Source of the DNA: Aquanectria penicillioides
Lineage: Eukaryota; Ascomycota; Sordariomycetes; Hypocreales; Nectriaceae
DNA length: 64,000 bases
Direction of reading: 5' to 3'
Assembly (NCBI GenBank): GCA_003415625.1
Contig: PYIU01000002.1
Location: forward strand, 806,001-870,000
In this document: positions 1 to 11,523 of the stretch, piece by piece
Layout: each line of letters begins with the position of its first letter
How positions within the stretch are numbered: position 1 is the stretch's first letter
Made by a program: the position numbers and the translations under genes
Notes under the pieces: generated by a model
Told to the model about the DNA's origin: nothing
The model's input: the letters and a program-made list of their open reading frames with translations, nothing else
Databases searched by the model: none

Positions 1-2004
1 TGTCTGAGACAAAGAACGATACACCGGAGGATTTCAGAACCGTTTATCCTCGGAGTGGCCATTGTGCAACAGGTTGCTGGCGACACAGCTAACAGGCGGT
101 GGCGGACAGCAGAGTATCCTCGATGGTAGCGACTTTAGCCTGTCCCTGGGCTTGGAAGGAAATCCGTTACACATGTCCTCATAACTTGCTGGGATGGAGG
201 ACCAGTTAAATGGATCTGATGACTCGAGGGAGAGGCGGTTGACACGTCATGAGCGAGGAGGTCGGCAGGCTGGATTCCCGAGCAACCGTTTGTGGTGGAA
301 GCGGAGAGCTTCAGGTTATTGATGCGAGGTTCCCGGGCGAGAAAGCCTGCAGACTTAATGCGACAACGGTAGCAGGAGCCCGAGCATGGCTTTCCGCAGC
401 TTCACTTCTCTTTTGGTTTGAGGCATGTCGGGTTCCGCCCTTAGCGTCGAAAGGGCTGTAAGATACAGACAGCAGCGGGTGATGGGCCATTCCCATTTGC
501 CGAAGGACTTTGTAAACGGACGAATTGCACGTTGATGGATATTTCAAAAGAGCAAACTTGGTTGTCACTGTTTGTGCGCATGCGCCAGAGACGTGTTTCC
601 GGGAACGGGGTGATGGGATACCCGCGTCGAGGCATCCAATCGGCCCCGAGCCACAGCGGATGTCCCGTCGTAGTGGCATCACCAACAACCCGTGAGAGAC
701 AACCCGTAACCTCAGCTTGAATACATAGATAAGGTCACATCGGTGGACTTGGCCAGGCCGAGCCACCACCAAAAGCAAACACAGGTCTGAAAATAGCACG
801 CCTTTGTACCGAGTCCGATGGTACATGCCGAGCAGAGAGTTAGATACACAAGGCACAACAGAAGATATTCCCCGTAGTCTGGGTACAAAGATCAGATCAA
901 CAAACGAGCCAGCAGAAAAAGAGAGATGGACACATGTGTAGATAATTTGAAGAGATGAAGAGAGAAAAGAGATGAAATCATACCCCTGGTTACTGCATCG
1001 ATGTCGGGGGACGTGTGACAACTCGCAAACGGAGAGGGGTGAGGTGGCAATCAATTGGCTGGCAGACGGCTGGGCGTTTGTGTGGTGGTGGATATGGGGG
1101 AGGCATATGTGTACTGTACTTCATAAAATCTAGGTTCAGTTTTGCTTTTTTTGACGTTTTTGAATCATTTAGTAGCTTCTAGATAGCATCAGGATGTGAG
1201 AGAGGGCCTCGAGGTTGAATTTGAGGCTCATGAACTGTTCCTCATCTGGACGGATGCAGGGGGGAGAGGGATGCTCCCGTGTCCATCAAACAAAGCCTGT
1301 CTCGGGCATGGCAGCCAATGCGCGGATGACAAGCCACAGGGGCGGCTTTGCTGTAAACCGCACTAATTCTAGGGTATGTGGGGGGCTACGTCAGGATCGC
1401 TGCAGTTGGAATTGGCCCGTGGCAGCAGTGGCAAGGTCCCCTTTTCATGCACCGTAGCGTCCCACTGCAGTGCTCTCAATCGTCGGTGCCCACTGCGCAC
1501 CAATGGCGGGCCCATAGCTGACCGCCCAAAGTTGTCTCGGATCTTCGCCCAACGACGTTCGTTCCGCTTCATTCGGGAGAAGCGACGCTGTGATTGCGCA
1601 GCAGGAGCAGCGACAGAAACAAGCCTTTGGCATTGTTTTCCGAGAGCCATTATAGCTCAGAGCAGGCCGGCTCTGTGATTTGCCTCCGGTTCCGTGGCCC
1701 ATCCGATGCACACACAGGCTGGGGAGATTTGGTGGGAAACATTTCGTCATCTTCAACCCCAGAACCTGTTACCGAAGAAGTAGACGAAATCACATTCAAC
1801 GGCTAGCCACTTACGGGGCTGACATTGAACTGCATTCGAAACCATTTCTTACTTGTGCACTGTCAAGCAAAGGCCGTCTGCCTCATTGGGTCCCATCGCC
1901 GGCCGAGTGGCTGAAGCATCGCAAGAATCCAGTTAAGCGTCGTGCGACATCGACCACGAAGGGCATCACTGAAGAACGCCACCTCGCTATTCCACAGGAC
2001 CACG
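1..2004. other. no supported gene (left edge)
   Basis: Stop-poor frames on both strands, including a 247-codon minus-strand frame at 311-1054, have scrambled composition, no recognisable domain and no credible splice structure. The minus strand at about 1171-1254 reads a short coding-like peptide ending in a stop, which could be the last exon of an unseen gene, but I cannot extend it. The last few hundred bases probably hold the promoter and 5' UTR of the gene starting at 2005. Confidence 0.5.
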
Positions 2005-3852
2005 ATGGATCTCAGCCCAAGCGAACATGCCGAGGCCCTGCTGCTCAAGGCTGCCCGCACGCACGGCGTCAATGTTGCCAAAGACGACGTGAAACGGGCC
2101 TTGGCCGATCCGGATCGCGGCACCGCCCTTGTCGAGTGGGCGAATATGCACCTCGCGCCCGATACCCTCTTGACGGCCGATGAGCTGGCATTGTAAGTGT
2201 CAGAGTGCAGAGAATACCCTCCCGAGGAATGTCTCGGGGAAACCCTTCAACAAATTGCTAACCGTGGCTATTTGCCCGTTAGGTACATGGCCCTTGACAG
2301 GAGTGGCCAAGTTGACAAGTTGGCAGACGCGTACGACCTGGGAGAGGTGCAGGCGGTCAAAGAAGATGAGATCAGGGCTGCCATAGAGGAGCTTAATCGG
2401 TCTACTGCTACCATCTCTAAGCAGACGGAAACCCTGAGGCAGCAGCAGGACGCACTCTCGCGTCTCGTGAAGAAACGCGGCGAGAGTGAGGCTCAGCGCC
2501 GCGATCTTGAATCCTCTCGCCTTAGCAGGTCTGAATCGGATCGCAAGAGAATGGGAGCTTTGGTAACATCATATATTCGCCGGTGTAATGAGGCACTTGC
2601 TGATTGTCATTTATTAGGTGGAGGACATGTCACACAGTCTTGGCTATAGGATCGCAGATTTAGAGCAGCAGATGAAGGACGTGAGAACCATCCTCAGCGA
2701 GACGGTGGATGGTATCTTTCAATCCGATGACAAGTTGCTGGGCAGTCTTCAGAAACTTGGCTGGGAGCTTGACCAACAGGACCCAGAGGAGCAGGAGACT
2801 ATAGAAAAGTTGCGGGAAATATGCATGCGGTGCGTTCTTCATCGTCTACATTCTAGATTAAACACTAACACATAAACTAGTTTTATCAAGACTACAGTCG
2901 AGACTCTGCGTACTCGGCTCGACAAGATTTACCTTGAGGCTCTTCTAGCTGCGGAGCGCTCAGGGGACGCTAGGCCAGCCAACGGGGGCGATGTCAGGGC
3001 GCTCGAGGAGGAGCTTGAGTCTTTGTACTCGGAAATCCTCCCCGTGGCCCAGATGTCAGCCGAACAAGAGTATCTTGAACCAGCTCTGAAATCAACAGAA
3101 TCCCAAGGTGGACAGAGCCTACGCCGTTCGGCCAAGGCCGTGACATATGTCAGTTTTTGCCTCACAATTTTGTTTACCTTTGCTAACGCGAACAGATTAA
3201 CGACTGCCTTGACTATTTACTGGATAGGATAGACACTCTCACAGATCGTGTGGAAACACTAAACTCTCATCAAAATGCTACCTGTTCGGTGATTTCCACG
3301 GCCAAAAGCGAGATTGCAACTGCTGTATCGCCTGTCAGGAAGCCAACGAAACAGGCCATGCCTGCATCACCGGTTCGGAAACCCTCACCAATCCGGATGA
3401 GATCAAATACGGGGAACTCGCGCCGAGGGAATAGGAGACGATCGTCTGGAATCTTCGAAGAGCCTGCAATGGAATCTCTCCTGCGCAACCTGGCGCTCAC
3501 GCTGCCCCCAGCGAATGATGCTACAGTTGCTGACCAGGCCGCCGAACTTGCCCAAGTCTTAGCCGAGCGCTCCCAAAAGGCCGACGACGTGGGGAAGAAT
3601 GCTCATGAGACGTTTGAAGCCAACGCGGTCGCCAAGTTGGACGATGTTCGCATGGCCATCCAGCTCCTGAGAGATAGCATTCTTGCCGAGAGTCCGTTTG
3701 CGGAGGTCAAGTTGGTAGACCCAGAGATTGAAGGAACTATCAATGTGTTGGGTCAGGAGGTGGACAAGGCAAAAGAGAAGCTCGCCAGAATCGATGTACA
3801 GAAGGCGGTGAAGAGTGCTAAGAAGGACGCGTTTGTGCAGCGTTGGGGTTAA
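2005..3852 (+). CDS. HAUS augmin-like complex subunit 3 (AugC-like), 5 exons
   Basis: Exons 2005-2192, 2283-2562, 2618-2829, 2881-3148 and 3196-3852 join into a 534-residue protein. Seen: a globular start of about 90 residues with a W-x-N segment followed by LTADELALYMALDRSGQ, then long Glu/Lys/Gln/Arg-rich coiled coils, and a basic Ser/Pro-Arg stretch around residues 345-385 (SPVRKP twice) that could bind microtubules or be phosphorylated. Known: the N-terminus of HAUS3 has the same pattern of a Trp-containing helix, an LSERELEAF-like motif and a 'xxSGK' turn. Augmin recruits gamma-tubulin to spindle microtubules so they can branch. The match is by pattern from memory, so another coiled-coil spindle or kinetochore protein is possible. 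Introns fall in phases 2, 0, 2 and 0; the fourth donor is GTCAGT. It is convergent with the FAD synthetase gene. Confidence 0.6.
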
Positions 3853-4264
3853 TGAAAGCACCGAGCGTCGAATATACAAAGCACGAGTTTCTCCAAGAGC
3901 CTAGCTGGAGGGGTCTCTCCTTTGGACAAATGATTGAATAAATATTGCCCGAAACCGCATACGCCTTTATTGCAGAATGATCTAGTCGAAAACACATCTA
4001 CCTACGTCTACCGAACCGAAAAATAGTGCCTGGCCGGAATCCCACGCTTCTAATTGTGGCCAGATATCCTAGTTACTCGGAGCAGAGGGTGTCCAGCGTC
4101 AAAGTTGGACATTTTCCATGGTTTCTTCTTGCAAACAAATGCAAAGGTCTCGTGGGTGATGGCAATCATTGCCTGTAACATTGGATGATTGCTTGTCGTC
4201 GTCATCCACCTTCCTTGTTCGAACATGTACGTCGCAGAATTCCTTGACCGACCCCGGGACTATC
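3853..4264. other. convergent 3' intergenic region
   Basis: About 410 bases between two gene ends that face each other. It should hold both 3' UTRs and polyadenylation signals; an AATAAATA-like stretch lies near 3938-3946. No further gene is seen. Confidence 0.5.
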
Positions 4265-5268
4265 CTACCGATCTCGACCGAGACGCTCCTCGTTATCGGC
4301 CTGGAGCTCGTACGCGGGTCGAAACTGGGTGGCATTGTTGTCGACCGCCAACGCCGGGTTCGGCCGGGTATCCGTCACACCGCCCAGCGAGGTGAATCCC
4401 CTGTTGTACAGTTCGCAAAAGGGGATTTCGAGGTGGCGGATGAACTATCAGCTTCGTCAGCAATTTTGCGCTTATCTGTGACGGCAACGCGTCACTCTGC
4501 ACCGCATTGCACGGTTTCACGTGGCGTGGGAGTGAGAAGGGGAAGAGGGAAACTCACTGCCCAGATTTCCACGTAGTGCCAGTCGATGACCGGGTGCACA
4601 CGCATGAATTGCGGCCAGTCCTTGTCCGTCATGTCAAAGTGCGTCAAGTCTTCCGAGTGAGGATCGGTGCGTCTCGTGCCCATGAAGATGGCCTTGATCT
4701 CGGGTCGGTTCACGAGGTACTCCTCGAGGGCGGGGCGCATCTTGGTGGCATGGCGGTCGAGGTCGAGGTGATATTCCTCGGTGGACGAGGCGACAAAGTC
4801 TTCAACTTCCTGGAAGGGCTTCGAGGAGACGATGTAGAGGGCCTTGAGAGGCTGCGGCGAGCCGGATGTGTCGGAGCCGGTGCCGGGGGCGGCAGAGGAA
4901 GGATGAACGGCTGGGAGGCAGGCGAGGATGAGGATCAGGAGGACGAGGCAGTCTTTTCCGCCGTTGTAGGATATGGAGAGGTGTTCTTGGCTGTTTGAGC
5001 AGAGGCAATGGGTCAGCAACGGCCATCGTGACGCATGTGTTGCATCTCGCGGCACAGCGACTCACCCGTATCGGCGCAGCGCATCCTCAATGACGCCATT
5101 TGAGATGCGGACCTGCTGCTGGACTTTCTGGAGCGTCTTGTCGTCAATCTTCTCGTCGAGGAAGGCGAGGACCTGTTGGCGCAGCTTGTGGCAGACGTCT
5201 GGCAGCGGGCGGGCGTGATTGAGCGTCGCAGCGGGCTTTGCGACGCCGTTGGGTCGAGAATCGTCCAT
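4265..5268 (-). CDS. FAD1: FAD synthetase (FMN adenylyltransferase), 3 exons
   Basis: Exons 5268-5066, 4990-4558 and 4444-4265 give 271 residues, close to the usual 270-310 for fungal Fad1. The enzyme transfers AMP from ATP to FMN to make FAD in the cytosol. Seen: the PAPS-reductase-fold nucleotide motif ISYNGGKDC just after the first intron, then the family's IFMGTRRTDP block, the HPVIDWHYVEIW block at the second splice site, and CELYNRGFTSLGG near the C-terminus. The start MDDSRPNG was chosen because it is the first ATG in frame with the conserved region; a CTG/TTG-initiated extension is unlikely. Family identity is very secure. A window rich in FAD enzymes (monooxygenase at 12.8 kb, oxidase at 62 kb) does not imply a functional link. 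Confidence 0.93.
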
Positions 5269-6186
5269 GGTGGTGACGCTGGCGGAATGGGAAGTGGTTG
5301 GAGTAACGGCGCCCCGCAATTCCCGAACCCCGCGGGACGTCCAGGTACATAAAGGCGGCTGCCGCAGCGCATTCGCGGGCAGCCTCGGTATCGGTACCAG
5401 GGAGGGATCCGTTTTGCTTTCAGGCCAAGGCCGGGGGGTCCGCGGGTCCTGCGAGGCCCTGTGAAGCCCTGCGAGGGCTGTGTTGGGCGGGGCTCCGTCG
5501 CTGGAGAGAGAGGCCGTGACAGGGCACAGGAACTCGGCATACCCTTGCTAAATCATTCATTCACCTCGCAGACACGCTTGATCTCTGCATGGAGGCTCGT
5601 TTATCATGAGAAGCCCCGGGTCGTCATGTGTCCTCGCCGGGAGATCAATCCATCTGCTTCCTTTAACTACCCCCTCGTCGACACCGCCGAGAGGGGGGTG
5701 TCTCCCGGATAATCAGCCCGACCAGTTGCTGCGAGTGCTTTGTTTCGATCGCCTTCCTCTTGGTTCTCTGCATGTTCCCGTTCGGCTTCCGGCCGGATCG
5801 GGAATAGGAACGCGAGTCAAGCCTCGTCGGAAATCCCGTTCCCCATTGATGTGAATGACCCCATTCCGAGTCAGGCCCCGTGGCGAGGTCTCCAATCGTT
5901 TATTTTACTCTGATTTCCCATTTCTTCACAGATAGCAGGAAATTCCAGAGGGGCGCTAACACTGAGCGGGGAAAAAAGCCCCATTGGTTCCAGTGGCTAT
6001 CATTCTCGTTCAGTTTGCGCTATCTCATTCCCTCGCCATCTCCACAACTCGCTGTTGGTTGCACTCATTCAACCTCCGACTTTCGCATCCATTCTGAACA
6101 CAACATCTATCGACGCTTCACAGAGGGTCAGATGATCCACTATTGATTTAAAAGTGTGCAATTGGACCCAATTTGCCCGGTCCTAT
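5269..6186. other. FAD1 upstream region
   Basis: About 0.9 kb with no supported gene. It is GC-rich near FAD1, with pyrimidine-rich tracts expected of a fungal promoter/5' UTR, and becomes AT-richer toward the pseudogene. Confidence 0.4.
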
Positions 6187-7267
6187 TTACCATGCAGCAC
6201 CTAGTAGCAGCTGATGAAGCTTTTCGAGCCATCTGACCTTCAAGCACATCCACGGTGTAATTCGTTCGGCTCTAACATTTTCTACCAGAGCAATGCATCG
6301 TTTGTCGACAAATTTGGTGATGTGAATAAACCACACGGGTCCACCAAACCCCCCCGCTTTCACATTGAAGTTCAAAACAATCGCTGAGGGCAGGTCAAAC
6401 ATGAAATATCTGGCCATTTAGTATTTTATTCGGTTCTATGAACACGAACAGAATGTCATGGATGTCGCACTGCCTATGGGAAGCAAATTATTTTCAAATC
6501 TTGCGAACCTCCCGCTCCTCCAGCCAGTCTCTCCTGGACCAAAGCATCCAAAACTGATCGCAAAGAGATCTTTCGGACTGTCCAAGATGGATCTATCTTC
6601 TTGATCAATTCATATAACTCGACCAACGTCAATGTTTGGCCCGATAAATGGGTGAAAGCAGGCCACTTTTTGCCGTCCTGGAGAAGAAGTGCCAAAACAG
6701 CACGTCCGACATCTCGCGCAGCAGTGAGAGAGACCTGCTGTAAACCGTCTCCGTAAATATCAAAAACCCTTGTCTTGTGATCCATGAACCACGAGTCGCC
6801 AATGTCGCGTAAATGACGCCGGGATGAAGGCAATACATAATCCAGAAACCACCCATTGCAGATCAATGTCCAACTGACATCTGCCTGGGCGGCAAGAGCC
6901 TCCTTTACGGCTTGCTGTTATGCAGAAGAAACCATTGGCTGATCTGGGAAATCCTCGATGTTTGTCGTCCAGGTTGAAGTTAAAAACTTTTTACGTCGAG
7001 GCGATCTGGTGCATGCCTCTAATATGTTGAGGTGTAGCGATACGTATGTGTCGGGTGAGGCAGGAAGCGCAGAAACCAATGCTTCACAATCCGCGATTAT
7101 ACTTTCGAGATGTTCAACAGTATAATCTGTTACCCAGCGTTCCCCTCCATCATCGACAGGATTGCTAGGTAGTTTCGTGTGACGACAAAACCTTCGTGCC
7201 CAGCCTCAATGAACTCTTCGATGAGGTAGGCTCCGACTTCACCTGCACCAGCAATGGCGATCTTCAT
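6187..7267 (-). pseudogene. NmrA-like / isoflavone-reductase-like oxidoreductase, broken
   Basis: The minus strand starts with ATG at 7267 and a Rossmann motif, MKIAIAGAGEVGAYLIEEF. About 35 codons in, near 7160, the reading must shift by one base to continue as a coherent protein containing VTDYTVEHLESIIADCEALVSA and then FLTSTWTTN. A TAA follows VSSA near 6918. The same frame then continues with TLICNGWFLDYVLP and a substrate-domain-like stretch to a stop at 6474. A further coding-like segment at 6417-6187 may be the original tail or unrelated. Known: NmrA-like proteins bind NAD(P) and either reduce small molecules or act as redox sensors. At least one frameshift and one stop make an active product unlikely. 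Confidence in the family is good; the 3' limit is uncertain. Confidence 0.75.
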
Positions 7268-7731
7268 TTTAAACTACTAATAAGGGTTGTGATCGGAGAG
7301 GTTAGATAATGTCTGAGGCCAGGAATTAAAGCGAGTATCGATGAATTCACATCATGTATGTTGGGGACATTGGCGTTTCTAATACCACCAGTGTCGGCTA
7401 CATTATGCGTATTAGTATCCAACTCCACTTACCTAGTTCGGCCAGAATGCGAGCCAAATTTCTTGCGCATTCTGACAAATGCACCTTCTTCCAGATTATC
7501 AATGACCAGAAACGTGGCTTGGTGTGATTGAATATGACTAAATGGCCAGTTGAGACATGGCAGCTATGCATTCGATCCTTGTCACGTATCAAGCTCGTTT
7601 GTTTGGACAATAGAAATGAAGATCGCGGTTTGATTATATAGAGGCTGTCCAACATTTCTTCCAGTTCCTACTGCGTCAATGCCTTGATCCCACCCCTCCT
7701 AGATCTCGGGATTCTATTTGATTCGGCCCGT
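7268..7731. other. short gap with unassigned coding-like fragment
   Basis: An 85-codon minus-strand frame at 7398-7655 has protein-like stretches such as LVIDNLEEGAFVRM in a neighbouring frame, but no family is recognised. It may be a relic. Confidence 0.3.
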
Positions 7732-8826
7732 TCATAGTTTCGAAATAATCCACTTGATCCCATTCTCTGCGTTTTTAAAGAATGTGTTTGCTTCAGGGAT
7801 GTCTGGAAACATCCAAAAGCAGTGAGGCATCCCAAGATAGTAATCCGTCTGAACTGAAACGCCGGCTTCGTTGAGAGAGTGTGCTAATACTTCTCCATCA
7901 TCTCTGAGCGGGTCCATCTCACAGAGAGAGATATAGGTAGGAGGAAGTTTCTGGTAGTCTTCTGGAGATTGGGAAATAAAGTAATCCTTGCGGGTTGCAT
8001 CAATCCCCGCTAGCTGGAGAAATTGTCGCATCGAAGCCCCAGTTATGATTGGGACATTCTCATCGTGTTCCCGATAAGATGAGAGTGTACCGGCTCTCCT
8101 TGCCAAAGTATGATCTGGGTGTGATGTAAATGGACAGAAAGCCACGATGCCTTTTACAGCATCTCGTGGTGCCATGGACTGTCCCAGCACAATCTGTCGG
8201 GTTGCCGCAAGAGCCAGCCCAGCCCCGGCCGAAGTTCCGATTACATACATTCTTGAAGAATCGCCTCTAAATTTATTTGCGTTGTCATAGATCTAAACAA
8301 ATATTCATAAGGTTAACAAAGCACCATAGGTGTATCGCCTGCTACAGAAGCTCAACTTACCCATTCGATTGCGTGAACAGTATCTTGAAGGTGAATAGGC
8401 GCCTTGAACTCTGGAGAAAGCCTGTATTGTGCGCAAACCACAACGCTTTGTGTCTTCTCCGAAATCTCGCGGCACAATAGATCATCCGAAGCAGACTTTC
8501 CGATAATGAAGCCACCTGGAGGAAAGTAGACAGCAATGGGAAGCTCCGTATTGGCACCCTCTTGGACCGGGATGTAGGTGCGATAAAGATGATCCGCTAC
8601 ATCGATATCATTCATAAGTACCTTACCAGTATCTAGTGGGTATTTAGAGGACAGAGCCGTGATAAGCCCATCAAATTGTGCTCTCATTTCATCAACAGTG
8701 CCGTTCAAGATCGGCCGCACGCCTCCCAAGCTGGCTTCGATCTTGTATCCACAGGGTTAAGTGATGTTGAAACCAGAAATTTCGCACTTTACTTACATCC
8801 AGCCAAGACTTTGCGTAAGATCTCAT
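7732..8826 (-). CDS. alpha/beta-hydrolase fold-3 esterase (HSL type), 3 exons
   Basis: Exons 8826-8797, 8741-8361 and 8292-7732 give 323 residues, the usual size of fungal HSL-type esterases. Seen: the nucleophile elbow GTSAGAG, a conserved EMDPLRDDGE block carrying the catalytic Asp, and GMPHCFW with the catalytic His near the end. No signal peptide, so probably cytosolic. Odd: the oxyanion-hole motif, normally HGGG, reads PPGGF, so the conserved His is replaced by Pro; activity may be altered. The first exon encodes only ten residues (MRSYAKSWLD). Its neighbours are a Zn2Cys6 regulator and a Baeyer-Villiger monooxygenase, whose ester or lactone product an esterase of this kind could hydrolyse. 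That pairing is inference from position. Confidence 0.85.
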
Positions 8827-9339
8827 GGTTTAGTTACTTGGGTGAAATAGATGTGTGAAGTTAGAGGCTCGTCACCAGACACTGATGCAAATCTATGATG
8901 AGTATATTTTGTGAGACACTGTTTTCAACATATTAATATACTATTATAACATCAAAAACCCTATTACGAAGCCCCCGTAGTGCCGCAAGTTACCCCCCTA
9001 TCCGGTATTTGCTCATAATATCCGACAAGATATATTGGATTCATTCAGGTTCGGGTAGGGGCTTCGGATTTTCTCCCCCAGGAATATGCAGTATCCGATC
9101 CTTCCGATCCGAAACTTTTTTTCGTACCGAATGCAATTTCCGATAGGCTGAGAAGTGCCATGTGACAATGCCATACTGTAACTTGACTTTGATATACTCA
9201 TAAACCTTCTCCTAGCACCAAGACCAAGATATTTAGTCATTATGAAGCCATCCTTTAAGTCATCAACTAGCGTTTTCACAACAATGACTGCGATATTGAA
9301 AACTTCATAATGGAACCTATATTTCCCCGATGATTACAT
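8827..9339. other. AT-rich intergenic region
   Basis: About 0.5 kb between the esterase start and the 3' end of the regulator gene. Strongly AT-rich around 8900-8960. No gene seen; likely esterase promoter plus regulator terminator. Confidence 0.4.
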
Positions 9340-11523
9340 TTACAATGCTTCCATTTCCAAAACGCCAAGTCCTTCCATGGCTGGAACATATCTTGAATAG
9401 CTGTCCCCGGTTCCATCAAATCCCAATTGATCAAAAATAGGTAGAGATGTAAGTGACAGCCAAGGATCGTTGTAATCATCTCCTAAAGTTTCCCGTACTG
9501 GAGTAATGGCAGCATGATTGGCACTATCTTCTACCTCAGTCGCCGCGTTACTAGCTAACCCTTGAGGCCCATCACTAGAACGAGATGTAACTTTGATTCC
9601 GTGAAACTCAAGAGAAATCGGTAGATTGCCGCTGGGAAGACTGGAATTCATGAGCATGTAGGTAGAATTTTCGTCAAGTGGACCGAAATTTACATCACGA
9701 TTGGTACTCCCATGCGAGGATACGACATGGGAGCGTCGAGTGAGGTTGGAAAACTCGTCATGAACGTTGCCAAACAATCTCCCAATCACATCTACCTGAC
9801 GTTCCATCAGCCGGCGAGCTCGAAGGTCAACATACGCAACGCAAGCGTCTTGAAGACAATCTATAATCGCCACCTGGGCTTGTGAGTTTGAGTCATGTTT
9901 TCCGAAATGTCTCAACAGCCTTTGTGCATCTCTGAGACTACTTTCCAGGGGAAATGTCTGGTCAAAGTCCCCAAAAAGAGCCAGGCTTAGATTCAGGGCT
10001 GATACGAACACCGAATTAACAACAAATGGCAGCCTTTTCGGGGGGTATGAACTGGAGAGAAATACTCGAAGCAGATCAATCGTCCTGATAGCTGAGTCCA
10101 CACATGCTTGTGCTAGGATATGTTTCGATGGTGGAGATGAGCCCAGACGTCTCTCCGAGCCGTCGGAGTACCCAGTCCTAGCCGAGTGTGAGGCTACCAT
10201 ATTGATAAGAAATGGCTGCGAGGAAAGCATTATGGTCCAATAATAAGCCTCCTTCAAGTGGATTAACCCTATGTTGGGCATTTCGCCCACGCTGGTTTCA
10301 AGTTTGTCATCGCGTTGAATGTGGTCTGTCTCAAGCCCGTCTGGAAATCTGTTGGCCCAGCCACGATGCAGCATACTGATATTCTTCAAAGCCGTGGTAG
10401 AGACAGTTGGCCTGGAGTAAATTCCCGTCAAAATATTCTCAAATATAAAACAAAGGTCGTTTGATGCTGAATAATTTTCTTTGGCTGTTGTATCACGAGT
10501 CTCGGCGGTCGACGCTGGGCGGCCGAGGGACACGCTCATGAACAGATCGAAAACTCGTATTGCTTTCCATAAGCTCTCACGCATCCTGAATTCCGAAGGC
10601 GAATAAAATGCAGAAAACTCACGTCTGTGAAGCCCTAATGCATACGCTGCCTGTACCGCAAGACCAAGATACATGAATGCTGAGTCGATCCGAGAGCCGG
10701 CTAAAAGATACAATGTAATGAAGCAATATGACTGTACAGTAGATACGCTTGGGTCCTCGGTAAGTGCCATCAAAGTCACGTATCGACCGTATCTGAAATA
10801 TTTCTCGGACACATCATCCATGCTTCCAGGACAGGTTTGGGCACCGATGGCTAATACCAGATGATAGATGGCATTTGTCGCGTCAAGTTTCTTGGGATCG
10901 TCATTGAGCCAACTCGCCAGCCCAGCGTTGAGATCTTCCAATTCGAATATGTCAAGAATACAACTCGTGGCCAGTTGATACCATTCAATGAAGTATTTCG
11001 CATCTTCGATGGTCGGTTTTGGCGGTGGATCCTTCGCCAGTTCAGCCATGCTCTGGGCTACACGACAAGGCGCGTCTGGTACAACACTTTGGGGTGGGTT
11101 TTCAGACCAACCGTCTTGCCCGAGATCTTTTCTGATAATGTTCCATATCTTCTGAAGGAGGGACATATTCGCAGCATCTCCAGCAAATATGTAGTTTCCT
11201 TGCGCATCCTTGAACAGCCTTGGCACTTGTGGTGAACGGCGAGCAGCATTCAGTGAGCGACGTGACGAATGCCCCTGATTTGATTGTGAATCATTTTGAT
11301 GACTGTCTCTTAAACTGCCGGCACCCAGGAGATCAACTACTTCGCCTCGATTTGAAGAAGGGACCAGAAAAGGTCGAGAAAATTTGCAGTCGAGATGGAC
11401 CCCCCGGTCCTTGCAACGCCCACACGGGTGAGAACCATTACAGCGCTCTTTGCGCCTTTTGCAGTTATCACAGGCTCTCGCGCATCTTCTTCGGTCGACC
11501 TCTTTGATTTTTCTTGTTGGCAT
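9340..11523 (-). CDS. Zn2Cys6 transcription factor with fungal-specific regulatory domain
   Basis: One intron-free frame of 727 residues. Seen: a binuclear zinc cluster near residues 15-46 with spacing C-x2-C-x6-C-x5-C-x2-C-x8-C (CDNCKRRKERC then CGRCKDRG), preceded by basic residues. The middle carries the fungal_trans pattern, including the block AYALGLHRREFSAFYSP followed by RESLWKAIRVFDLFMSVSLGRP. Known: such proteins bind CGG-type sites in the nucleus and control nearby metabolic genes. The start MPTRKIKEVD was preferred over an in-frame ATG 16 codons upstream because it lies closest to the zinc cluster; both are possible. It lies between the esterase and the divergent Baeyer-Villiger monooxygenase, which makes it the likely pathway regulator (inference). 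Confidence 0.9.
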   Translation of the reverse strand: MPTRKIKEVDRRRCARACDNCKRRKERCNGSHPCGRCKDRGVHLDCKFSRPFLVPSSNRGEVVDLLGAGSLRDSHQNDSQSNQGHSSRRSLNAARRSPQVPRLFKDAQGNYIFAGDAANMSLLQKIWNIIRKDLGQDGWSENPPQSVVPDAPCRVAQSMAELAKDPPPKPTIEDAKYFIEWYQLATSCILDIFELEDLNAGLASWLNDDPKKLDATNAIYHLVLAIGAQTCPGSMDDVSEKYFRYGRYVTLMALTEDPSVSTVQSYCFITLYLLAGSRIDSAFMYLGLAVQAAYALGLHRREFSAFYSPSEFRMRESLWKAIRVFDLFMSVSLGRPASTAETRDTTAKENYSASNDLCFIFENILTGIYSRPTVSTTALKNISMLHRGWANRFPDGLETDHIQRDDKLETSVGEMPNIGLIHLKEAYYWTIMLSSQPFLINMVASHSARTGYSDGSERRLGSSPPSKHILAQACVDSAIRTIDLLRVFLSSSYPPKRLPFVVNSVFVSALNLSLALFGDFDQTFPLESSLRDAQRLLRHFGKHDSNSQAQVAIIDCLQDACVAYVDLRARRLMERQVDVIGRLFGNVHDEFSNLTRRSHVVSSHGSTNRDVNFGPLDENSTYMLMNSSLPSGNLPISLEFHGIKVTSRSSDGPQGLASNAATEVEDSANHAAITPVRETLGDDYNDPWLSLTSLPIFDQLGFDGTGDSYSRYVPAMEGLGVLEMEAL

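Noticed and set aside
311..1054. 247-codon minus-strand open frame
   Set aside because: No domain, biased composition, no family resemblance; likely a chance open frame.
8352..8729. Esterase start at 8729
   Set aside because: That codon is TTG. A ten-residue first exon from ATG 8826 with good splice sites fits the family better.
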